Positions 58,200-64,000 of a stretch of 64,000 nucleotides of DNA are shown here, in pieces (positions within the stretch are counted from its first letter, which is position 1; every line of letters begins with the position of its first letter). Source of the stretch: JBHIYN01 sp041984235 (GTDB lineage Bacteria; Pseudomonadota; Gammaproteobacteria; Ga0077536); contig JBHIYN010000001.1 in the NCBI GenBank assembly GCA_041984235.1, positions 124,001 to 188,000 on the forward strand. Reading direction: 5' to 3'. The translations under genes were made by a program, and so were the position numbers. The notes beneath the pieces are model-generated. The model had not been told where the DNA came from. It ran no database searches and saw only the letters and a program-made list of their open reading frames with translations.

Positions 58200-58220
58200 A
58201 TACCCCATGGGGGTATTATA
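58200..58220 (-). promoter_or_regulatory. CsoR operator overlapping a TATAAT box
   Basis: ATACCCC and GGGGTAT arms with a 3-base spacer at 58200-58216 match the G-tract palindromes recognised by CsoR-family proteins. On the minus strand TATAAT (58220-58215) overlaps this site, so bound repressor would cover the promoter of csoR-copA. No good -35 was found. Confidence 0.75.
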
Positions 58221-58362
58221 GCCGAAGCCTGAGGGCCCCTGGCTACACTCGGCGCACGCGATCGCCGACAATGCGGCCTGCATGTCACCACTGGGCCGTC
58301 GGCGTTGCCGGCGCGTACCCGATTCGTCACCCGCCGCAACGCCATCAGCAGGAAATTTCACC

Positions 58363-59157
58363 GTGTTCAGCTACGTCGACGTCTCCATCCGTGAAAAGCT
58401 CGAGGCCGGCGGCCTGCTCGTGACCCTGAACCGGTCCGCCGAGGTCGTTGCCGGCGACGATCGCGAGGCGTTCATCTCGGTGCTGGGGCCGGTGCCGATC
58501 CCGCGCCTGATCGGTGACACCGAGGTCATGCTCGAGTGGTACCCGTTCGTGCGCAGGACCGAGCTCTCGGCCGTGCTGGACGCCGCCCGCCAGGTCGACG
58601 ACGGGCACTCCGAGGCTTTCCGGCAGCTCCTGCACAGCTCGATGTCGGTCAACTCGGTCTTCGCCCTGCCCGGTTTCCGGGCTGCCGACCGGCCCCTGGT
58701 GCGCCTGCATTCGTGCTGCCTGACGGGCGACGTCTTCGGCTCGCGGCGCTGCGATTGCGGGCCGCAGCTCGAGGCTGCGTTCGAGCAGATCTTCGACGTC
58801 GGTGCCGGTGCGGTGGTCTACATGAGCGGCCACGAGGGGCGCGGCATCGGCCTGTGGGCGAAAGCGGTGACCTACCTGCTGCAGGATGCCGGCCACAACA
58901 CTTACGAAGCGAACACCGCGCTCGGCCTGCCCGAGGACTCGCGCGACTTCAGCGATGCCGCGGTGGTGCTGCGCTACCTGCTCGCCGGCCGGGGCCTGCG
59001 CCTGCTGTCGAACAACCCGGACAAGCGCGCCCAGCTCGAAGCCCACGGCCAGCCGGTGCTGGAGGCGGTGTCACTGGTGGCCGGCCTGTGTGAGCACAAC
59101 CTGCGCTACATCCGCGCCAAGCGCAGCAAGGGCCACCTGATCTCCGACGACGTCTGA
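58363..59157 (+). CDS. ribA: GTP cyclohydrolase II
   Basis: 264 residues from GTG 58363, chosen for the AGGAAA ribosome site and the start VFSYVDVSIREKLEAG; ATG 58282 would add 27 Arg-rich residues. GTP cyclohydrolase II motifs: HSCCLTGDVFGSRRCDCGPQ (three zinc Cys), YMSGHEGRGIGLWAKA (catalytic Arg loop; EGRGIGL) and NTYEANTALGLPEDSRDF. It opens the imidazole ring of GTP, the first step of riboflavin synthesis. The N-terminal 90 residues are extra relative to the compact enzyme and are not a DHBP synthase. No other riboflavin gene is adjacent. Confidence 0.85.
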   Translation: MFSYVDVSIREKLEAGGLLVTLNRSAEVVAGDDREAFISVLGPVPIPRLIGDTEVMLEWYPFVRRTELSAVLDAARQVDDGHSEAFRQLLHSSMSVNSVFALPGFRAADRPLVRLHSCCLTGDVFGSRRCDCGPQLEAAFEQIFDVGAGAVVYMSGHEGRGIGLWAKAVTYLLQDAGHNTYEANTALGLPEDSRDFSDAAVVLRYLLAGRGLRLLSNNPDKRAQLEAHGQPVLEAVSLVAGLCEHNLRYIRAKRSKGHLISDDV

Positions 59158-59277
59158 AGCCCGGCAAAGGGCGCCTGCGGTTCAGCAGGCGTTCACCTCG
59201 CCGGTCGTAGCCTGCGTGTCACGGCCGGCGCCCTGTCGGCGCCCGGCCGGTGAAGTCAAATCGCAAAGGAGACGACC

Positions 59278-59736
59278 ATGACTCGCAAGCTGGGTAAATC
59301 GCTGACGATCGCCGGGGCCGGCTTGTGCCTCGGCCTGTTCGCCGGTGTCGCCGGCGCGCACGAGACCGGGCACCGCGACTGCGAAAAGCAGGTGCACGAG
59401 CATCACCACACCCACTACTACGCGCCGCCGCCCGCGCCGGTAGCCTACGCGCCGGCGCCGCAGGCGCCTGCCTACGGCGGCGGCTACGCCCCCGGCTATG
59501 GCTACGCGCCCGCTCCGGCGCCGGCCTACGGCTACGGTCCGCGCCACGCCCCGGCACCGCGCTACGCGGCGGCCAGCTACAGCCCGTCACCCAATTTCGG
59601 CAATGCCGTGGGTGGTGCGCTGGGCGGCTTTGTCGGCTCCAAGATCGGCAAGGGCTCGGGCAACAGCGCGGCGACTGCCGCAGGTGCGGTGCTGGGCTAC
59701 ATGCTGGGCGGCCACGTCGGCACCAACTGGCGCTGA
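59278..59736 (+). CDS. Exported His/Pro/Tyr-rich glycine-zipper protein
   Basis: 152 residues. Signal peptide (MTRKLGKSLTIAGAGLCLGL) with cleavage near AGA-HET. A His-rich stretch (HEHHHTHYY) follows, then a Pro/Ala/Tyr low-complexity section (PAPQAPAYGGGYAPGYGYAP) and a glycine-zipper helix (NAVGGALGGFVGSKIGKGSG, ATAAGAVLGYMLGG). Zipper segments of this kind are found in outer-membrane or envelope-associated proteins; the His cluster could bind metal. AAAGGAGACGACC is a clear ribosome site. Function unknown. Confidence 0.75.
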   Translation: MTRKLGKSLTIAGAGLCLGLFAGVAGAHETGHRDCEKQVHEHHHTHYYAPPPAPVAYAPAPQAPAYGGGYAPGYGYAPAPAPAYGYGPRHAPAPRYAAASYSPSPNFGNAVGGALGGFVGSKIGKGSGNSAATAAGAVLGYMLGGHVGTNWR

Positions 59737-59762
59737 GCGCCGGCGGTCTCGCCCGGGGCGGT

Positions 59763-59790
59763 CACGGGGCGGGCTCAGTCCCGCCCCGTG
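59763..59790. terminator. Strong hairpin between convergent genes
   Basis: An 11-bp perfect GC stem (CACGGGGCGGG and CCCGCCCCGTG) with a 6-base loop lies between the glycine-zipper gene and the convergent ABM gene. It is probably a shared transcription end for both; no T-run follows. Confidence 0.6.
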
Positions 59791-59797
59791 GCGGCGC

Positions 59798-60091
59798 TCA
59801 GCCGTCGAACTTGTCGTAGTAGAGGATTGTCGGCGGCGCGGTCAGCATGCTGCCGAGCGCCTCCATGACGCCGGTCTCGGTGCGCCACTGGATGTACTTT
59901 TCCTGGTGCTGGCGCGAATCCCAGATCTCGTAGAACAGCACGTGACCGGGCTTGTCCTGGTCGATCCAGATATCGAACAGCTGACAGCCGTCGTAGGCGC
60001 GCGTGTCGGGCGCAGCACCCTTGACCGCAGCCAGGAAGTCGTCGAATTTCGCCGGGTCGACCTGCAGGTCGAGCGTGACGCATACCGCCAT
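59798..60091 (-). CDS. ABM-type ferredoxin-fold monooxygenase-like protein
   Basis: 97 residues from ATG 60091 (MAVCVTLDLQVDPAKFDDFL). Small alpha-beta fold of the antibiotic-biosynthesis monooxygenase family: GCQLFDIWIDQDKPGHVLFY, EIWDSRQHQEKYIQWR and the C-terminal PPTILYYDKFDG. Members oxidise quinols or other aromatics without cofactor, or bind heme; many have no known role. Independent small gene. Confidence 0.78.
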   Translation of the reverse strand: MAVCVTLDLQVDPAKFDDFLAAVKGAAPDTRAYDGCQLFDIWIDQDKPGHVLFYEIWDSRQHQEKYIQWRTETGVMEALGSMLTAPPTILYYDKFDG

Positions 60092-60224
60092 GGGAGTTCC
60101 CCTCGATTTGGTTGGATGATCGGATTGAGCGGGGCAAGATGACACACTTCGCGGGACGCGAACAGGGTGCGCAGCGGTGCGCGCCGCGCCGGCGCAAGGC
60201 CGTGGCGGGGCGGCGGGGTACCGC

Positions 60225-60488
60225 TCAGGCGATGTCCGGATGGGTGGCGATGAAGTGCTTCATCACGCTCGTCAGCTTCTCGACCTCGGCGCTGTCGCCG
60301 CGGCTGGCGGCGGCCGCGATGTCGTCCAGGATCATGCGCTTGATCATGCGCTCTCCGGCTTCGCTCTCGCACAGGTAGGCGGCCAGCTCGGCGGCGATGA
60401 TCGGCGGCACGTGCTCGTGCTCGGCAATGGCGTCGAGCTCGTCCTCGGTCAGGTGCAGGTACTCGATGCAGTCACGCAGACAAATCAT
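60225..60488 (-). CDS. Small conserved protein of unknown function
   Basis: 87 residues, helical, soluble. It begins MICLRDCIEYLHLTEDELDA, with IAEHEHVPPIIAAELAAYL and a final helix with a Met/Ile core (RMIKRMILDDIAAAA). The pattern CLRDC..LTEDE..IAEHEH..P resembles a short protein found in many proteobacteria, but I know of no function. CAC/His-rich centre could bind metal. Stands alone. Confidence 0.65.
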   Translation of the reverse strand: MICLRDCIEYLHLTEDELDAIAEHEHVPPIIAAELAAYLCESEAGERMIKRMILDDIAAAASRGDSAEVEKLTSVMKHFIATHPDIA

Positions 60489-60564
60489 GGCTCACTCCCC
60501 CGGGCCGCCCACGGGCCAGATGTAACCCGATTTTCACATTTTCGTCATGATCCATGTCATGCGT

Positions 60565-60600
60565 GGCGGGATGCATTGCATCGCAACAATGCATCCCGCC
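60565..60600 (-). terminator. 14-bp perfect hairpin after the alpha/beta hydrolase gene
   Basis: GGCGGGATGCATTG at 60565-60578 pairs perfectly with 60587-60600 around an 8-base loop. The arm ends 5 bases after the hydrolase stop at 60606, in the position of a terminator; a T-run is lacking. Confidence 0.6.
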
Positions 60601-60605
60601 GCGGC

Positions 60606-61403
60606 TCAGGCGACGCGCGCGATGAAGGCCTCGAGATCGGCGTTGAACGCGGCCGGGTTCTCGAGCTGGCAGAAGTGCGCGATGTCCTTGTACATCTTGA
60701 TCTCGGCGTCGGGGATGTTGTCGGCGAGGAAGCGGTTGTGCTCGGGCGTGGTCGCGCCGTCTTCTTCGCCGGCGATGATCAGCGTCGGCTGGGTGATGTC
60801 CTTGAGGCGAGCGGAGATGTTCCAGTTGAACACGCCGTTCGGATCGGCCGCGCTGGCCCAGAACACGCCCTCGGTGAAGTTGCTCTCGGTGCGGAAGCAG
60901 CCCTGCATGAAGGCCTGGATCTCCGGTCGCTCGGCCTTGGACTTCGCCGAGACCGCGCTGTCGAGCAGGCCGCTGAAGACCGCGCGCCAGTCCTTCTGCA
61001 TCGCCTCGGCGACCTCCGGCGGGGTGTCGGCGCCGATGTTCGTGCCGCTGCTCAGAATCAGGTTGGCGATGACGCGCTCGGGTGCGTCGAGGCTGGTCTG
61101 CATGGCGATCATGCCGCCGATGGAGTTGCCGACCAGGATTGCGCGGTCGATGCCGGCGTCGTCCAGAATGGCGACGACGTCGGCGGCCATCTCGCTGATG
61201 GCATAGCCGTCGGCCGGCTTGTCGGACTGGCCGTGGCCGCGGTGATCGACCGCGATGCAGCGGTGCCGCTGCGCGAACACCGGCAGCTGGAAGGTCCACA
61301 CAAAACGATTGGTGCTCCAGGGATGCAGGAACACCAGCGCGGGATCGCCCGCGCCGAAGCTTTCGTAGAACACCTTGACGCCGTTACGGTTGATATGGGG
61401 CAT
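60606..61403 (-). CDS. Alpha/beta hydrolase (3-oxoadipate enol-lactonase-like)
   Basis: 265 residues. Oxyanion and fold motifs: PALVFLHPWSTNRFVWTFQL, nucleophile elbow LVGNSIGGMIAMQ (Ser), acidic residue near IAGEEDGATTPEH, His in YKDIAHFCQLENPAAF. The PWSTNR loop and the size are like enol-lactone hydrolases, esterases and haloperoxidase-like enzymes; substrate unknown. It lies 51 bases after an LLM oxidoreductase on the same strand, which suggests one unit. Confidence 0.85.
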   Translation of the reverse strand: MPHINRNGVKVFYESFGAGDPALVFLHPWSTNRFVWTFQLPVFAQRHRCIAVDHRGHGQSDKPADGYAISEMAADVVAILDDAGIDRAILVGNSIGGMIAMQTSLDAPERVIANLILSSGTNIGADTPPEVAEAMQKDWRAVFSGLLDSAVSAKSKAERPEIQAFMQGCFRTESNFTEGVFWASAADPNGVFNWNISARLKDITQPTLIIAGEEDGATTPEHNRFLADNIPDAEIKMYKDIAHFCQLENPAAFNADLEAFIARVA

Positions 61404-61454
61404 GGGTCGTGACCTCTCCTGTGGTGAAGTGAGCGTTGTGCGGTCGCTGCACGC

Positions 61455-62330
61455 TCAGAGCTTGCCGACGACGCTGTCGCCGAGCTGGTTGACGTAGTCC
61501 AGGATCGCGCTGCGTTCCACGGTGAGCGAGAACAGCTCGTCCGGCGCGGCGGGGAACAGCACGATCAGGCGGTCGACGCCGAGCTCCGCGTAGCGCCGCG
61601 CGGTGTCGAGATCGACGTTGCCCTGCGGGGTCACGCTGATCTCCAGGCGCCCCAGCCCGGCGGGACGCTCGATCTCTTGCGCGGCCGCCTCCAGCCCGTC
61701 GAGACAGGCACGGGTCTGCTCGAGGTCGAGACCGAAGCCGTACCAGCCCTGGCCGTGGCTGACGCTGCGCCGGAACGCGCCGGGCACGTGGCCGCCGAAC
61801 ACGGCCGGCGGTCCCGGCTGCTGCAGCGGCCGCGGAAAGGCCTTCACGCCCTCGAAGGCGACGAAGCGTCCGTCGTAGGCCGGCGCGTCTTGGGACCAGA
61901 TCGCACGCATCGCTTCCAGGTACTCGAGCGTGCGCTCAGCCTTGTGCGCGAAGGGTATGCCGAGCGCGTCGAACTCCGCTTTGAGGTAGCCGATGCCGAT
62001 GCCGAACTCCAGGCGGCCGCCACAGAGTACGTCCAGGCTGGCCATTTCCTTGGCCAGCACCAGTGGGTTGCGCTGCGGCAGGATGATGATGCCGGTGCCC
62101 AGGCGGATGCTGCGCGTCTGCCCGGCGAGCCAGGCAAAACAGATGTTGGGGTCGAGCATCGGGTAGTCGGCGGGCAGCGGCGAGGGCGGGCGCTGCGGCT
62201 CGGGCAGCACGACATGCTCACCAGCCCACAGCGACTCGAATCCCGCCGCCTCGGCTGCCTGTGCGACCTCGATCGAGGCCGCCGGATCGGCCAGCGGCCC
62301 CATGTTGATTCCAAACAGTCCGAGCTTCAT
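61455..62330 (-). CDS. LLM-class F420-dependent-type oxidoreductase
   Basis: 291 residues from ATG 62330 (MKLGLFGINMGPLADPAASI); a long upstream in-frame extension is Arg-rich and not homologous. TIM-barrel motifs: AEAAGFESLWAGEHVVLPEP, IRLGTGIIILPQRNPLVLAK, GRLEFGIGIGYLKAEFDALG and PPAVFGGHVPGAFRRSVSHG. The pattern LGTGIIILPQRNPL and GIGIGYLKAEF is that of predicted F420-linked enzymes, although FMN is also possible. Upstream of the alpha/beta hydrolase; likely shared pathway. Confidence 0.83.
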   Translation of the reverse strand: MKLGLFGINMGPLADPAASIEVAQAAEAAGFESLWAGEHVVLPEPQRPPSPLPADYPMLDPNICFAWLAGQTRSIRLGTGIIILPQRNPLVLAKEMASLDVLCGGRLEFGIGIGYLKAEFDALGIPFAHKAERTLEYLEAMRAIWSQDAPAYDGRFVAFEGVKAFPRPLQQPGPPAVFGGHVPGAFRRSVSHGQGWYGFGLDLEQTRACLDGLEAAAQEIERPAGLGRLEISVTPQGNVDLDTARRYAELGVDRLIVLFPAAPDELFSLTVERSAILDYVNQLGDSVVGKL

Positions 62331-62425
62331 TGACCCCCTCCCCGGGACGACGCGGCGACCGTCAAGGATAGTGCGCAGGCCGCGCGGCGTCGATTGCCGG
62401 CGGGCGACGCGGGCGCGGCGGTGCC

Positions 62426-63064
62426 TCAGCGCCGCCGCCGGCGCCGTGGTTCGCTGCCCGCGACGTTGACCCTGACCCCGCCACTGCCGCCACGCAGGCG
62501 TGGCAGGCAGAGCGCCACGGCGCAGGACGCGGCGAACCACAGCAGCGCGAGTGCGGCGAGGAAGGCGCGTTGTTTGAATTCCACCGTGCGCCGCATCCGC
62601 TCGTAGTCCACCAGTCGCCCCGGGTGCGCGTCGAGCTGCACCACTTCGAAGCGCGGCCGCTCGGCGCCCGCGCCGCGCGGCAGGCGATGATCCTCGTAGC
62701 GGGCACGCGACCACAGCGGACTGAACAGCAGGGGTGGCTCGCGCCGCGCCCACACGCGAACGGTCTCGCCGGGCGCGATGACGCCGCTGCCGAGCGGCAC
62801 GTGATCGCCGTTGACGACGAACTCCACCGGGCTGCCGGCCAGGCGCAGGCGCAGCTCCTCGTGGCCGAGGAAGCGCAGGTTCCGGCTGTTGCTGAGCGCG
62901 TTGCGGTGTTGCGCCACCGCGACCACCTTGCGCGTCAGTGGCGTGAGCTGGTCGAGGGCGGGGAAGCGCGGTGCCGCGAACAGGGCCGCGATGCCGAGGA
63001 AGACCACGGCGAGCGCGGCGGCGATGGCGAGCTCCCGGCGCCAGCTGCTGCGCCCTGCGTTCAT
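62426..63064 (-). CDS. Two-helix membrane protein of unknown function
   Basis: 212 residues. A membrane helix near residues 12-32 (LAIAAALAVVFLGIAALFAA) and one near 168-190 (FLAALALLWFAASCAVALCL), with a soluble periplasmic or extracytoplasmic beta section between (EFVVNGDHVPLGSGVIAPGE). The C-terminus is basic (EPRRRRRR). No recognised family. The reading frame and codon bias look real. It lies 9 bases from the MoaD-like gene upstream. Confidence 0.6.
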   Translation of the reverse strand: MNAGRSSWRRELAIAAALAVVFLGIAALFAAPRFPALDQLTPLTRKVVAVAQHRNALSNSRNLRFLGHEELRLRLAGSPVEFVVNGDHVPLGSGVIAPGETVRVWARREPPLLFSPLWSRARYEDHRLPRGAGAERPRFEVVQLDAHPGRLVDYERMRRTVEFKQRAFLAALALLWFAASCAVALCLPRLRGGSGGVRVNVAGSEPRRRRRR

Positions 63065-63073
63065 CGCGGCGGC

Positions 63074-63322
63074 TCAGCCACCCTCGATGGCGGGCAGGAA
63101 ATAGACTTCGCTGTCGCTGCCGACCGGCTGCACGAACCAGTCCTGGAAGATCTCGCCGTCGATGGCCACGGCGAGGCCGCGGCGCAGGCGCTCGCCGATA
63201 CCGGGGAAGCGCGCGTCCAGCGCGCGCACCAGCTCGCGCACGTCACCGGCCTCGACCTCGTGTTCGGTCGAGCCGCCGGCGAACGTGCGCGCCACTTCCA
63301 GGGGCAGGACGACTCGCGCCAT
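63074..63322 (-). CDS. MoaD/ThiS-like ubiquitin-fold carrier
   Basis: 82 residues ending in the diglycine tail EGG after YFLPAI. Beta-grasp pattern: RVVLPLEVARTFAGGSTEHE, VRELVRALDARFPGIGERL, LAVAIDGEIFQDWFVQPVGS. Proteins of this kind carry a thiocarboxylate sulfur for molybdopterin or thiamine synthesis after adenylation. It lies 15 bases after a molybdenum hydroxylase subunit gene, so a part in cofactor assembly for that enzyme is a fair inference; the adenylating MoeB-type gene is not in the window. Confidence 0.8.
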   Translation of the reverse strand: MARVVLPLEVARTFAGGSTEHEVEAGDVRELVRALDARFPGIGERLRRGLAVAIDGEIFQDWFVQPVGSDSEVYFLPAIEGG

Positions 63323-63337
63323 GGCGCGCCGCTGCGT

Positions 63338-64000
63338 TTACTTGCCGTCGAGCGCCTTGAGCAGCTTGGGCGGCGAGATCGGCAGGTCCGCCAGGCGCAC
63401 GCCGGTGGCGCGTGACACGGCGTTGGCGACCGCCGCCAGCGGCGGAACGATGGGCACCTCGCCGACGCCGCGCACGCCATAGGGATGGCCCGGGTTGGGC
63501 ACCTCGACCAGCACGGTGTCGATCATCGGCAGGTCGGAAGCGACCGGCACGCGATAGTCGAGGAAGCCGGTGTTCTGCAGCCGCCCTTCGGCGTCGTAGA
63601 CGTACTCCTCGTTCAGCGCCCAGCCGATGCCCTGCACGGCGCCGCCCTGCAACTGGCCTTCGACGTAGCTCGGGTGGATGGCCTTGCCGACGTCCTGGAT
63701 CGCGGTGTAGCGCAGGATGGTGACGCGGCCGGTCTCCGGATCGACCTCGACGTCGCAGATGTGCGTGCCGAAGCCGGGACCGGCGCCGTGGGCGTTGATG
63801 TTGGCCTTGCCGGAAATCGCACCGCCGGTCTTGTCCGCCATCGCCGCGATGTCGGCGATCGAGAGCGGCTTGTGCTGCTCGGTCTCAATGCAGCGCGCCT
63901 CGCCGTTCTCCCATTCGACCTGGTCGAGGTCGACGTCCCAGATCTTGGCGGCGCGCCGGCGCATGTCGTTGACCGCGTCCTGCGCGGCCTCGATCACGGC
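63338..64000 (-). CDS. Xanthine-dehydrogenase-type molybdenum subunit (truncated at window edge)
   Basis: 220 C-terminal residues are visible; the start lies beyond base 64000. The end of a large molybdopterin-binding subunit: THICDVEVDPETGRVTILRY, QDVGKAIHPSYVEGQLQGGA and GVRGVGEVPIVPPLAAVANA with the conserved Glu near the active site (GVGE). Such enzymes hydroxylate purines, N-heterocycles, aldehydes or CO-like substrates with molybdenum. Followed by a MoaD-like gene 15 bases downstream. Confidence 0.88.
   Translation of the reverse strand, partial: AVIEAAQDAVNDMRRRAAKIWDVDLDQVEWENGEARCIETEQHKPLSIADIAAMADKTGGAISGKANINAHGAGPGFGTHICDVEVDPETGRVTILRYTAIQDVGKAIHPSYVEGQLQGGAVQGIGWALNEEYVYDAEGRLQNTGFLDYRVPVASDLPMIDTVLVEVPNPGHPYGVRGVGEVPIVPPLAAVANAVSRATGVRLADLPISPPKLLKALDGK

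Overview
The window is high-GC bacterial DNA, densely packed with genes on both strands. No rRNA, tRNA or CRISPR array was seen. The gene content fits an aerobic, catabolically versatile proteobacterium, most likely a gammaproteobacterium: acyl-CoA dehydrogenases, crotonases, luciferase-like (LLM) oxidoreductases, a PQQ alcohol dehydrogenase, c-type cytochromes, several c-di-GMP enzymes, outer-membrane barrel proteins and VPLPA/PEP-CTERM surface proteins. The lineage call is an inference from gene types, not a placement.

Layout. 1-3.35 kb: three overlapping genes (C39-like cysteine peptidase, RimK-like ATP-grasp, GCS2-type ligase) that look like a peptide or amide ligase system. 3.35-6.44 kb: a 66-nt near-total palindrome, then a 2.7-kb lower-GC insert carrying two VPLPA-CTERM proteins, bracketed by 176-bp direct repeats of the 3' end of a DUF3237 gene. 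6.3-9.7 kb: DUF3237 protein, two acyl-CoA dehydrogenases and a limonene-epoxide-hydrolase-like protein. 9.8-14.4 kb: NUDIX hydrolase, then a FecR-domain protein with a TPR/beta-barrel partner. 14.5-19.3 kb: a divergent catabolic locus (beta-hydroxyacid dehydrogenase; PhyH dioxygenase, SAF-domain dehydrogenase, SDR, nitroreductase). 19.4-21.0 kb: two more sorting-signal proteins. 21.1-26.2 kb: crotonases, cytochrome c, a mini-gene with a perfect Shine-Dalgarno sequence and terminator, a PQQ dehydrogenase with the lanthanide-type Asp, and a XoxJ-like binding protein. 26.2-31.5 kb: EthD-like, GFA, alpha/beta hydrolase, YdjM-like membrane protein, D-aminoacylase-like amidohydrolase.

31.6-41.1 kb is a signalling block: a CheB-CheR-PAS-histidine kinase fusion, two GGDEF-EAL proteins, a single-domain response regulator and a membrane histidine kinase. 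41.3-46.5 kb: cytochrome c, crotonase, nitronate-monooxygenase-like protein, a membrane diguanylate cyclase and an NtaA-type monooxygenase. 46.5-54.6 kb: a very large AsmA-like protein, an NTF2-like secreted protein, an acyl-CoA dehydrogenase with a sulfotransferase-fold partner, and an LLM enzyme. 54.66-54.92 kb is a tandem pair of about 120-bp intergenic repeats. 54.9-58.2 kb: DM13 protein and the csoR-copA copper locus with a visible operator. 58.4-64 kb: GTP cyclohydrolase II, small secreted and cytosolic proteins, an alpha/beta hydrolase, an LLM enzyme, and a MoaD-like protein next to the truncated end of a xanthine-dehydrogenase-type molybdenum subunit.

Common themes are CoA-linked breakdown of carboxylic acids and alcohols feeding cytochrome c, c-di-GMP and two-component signalling, and exported surface proteins. 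Functions are read from motifs; no database search was possible.
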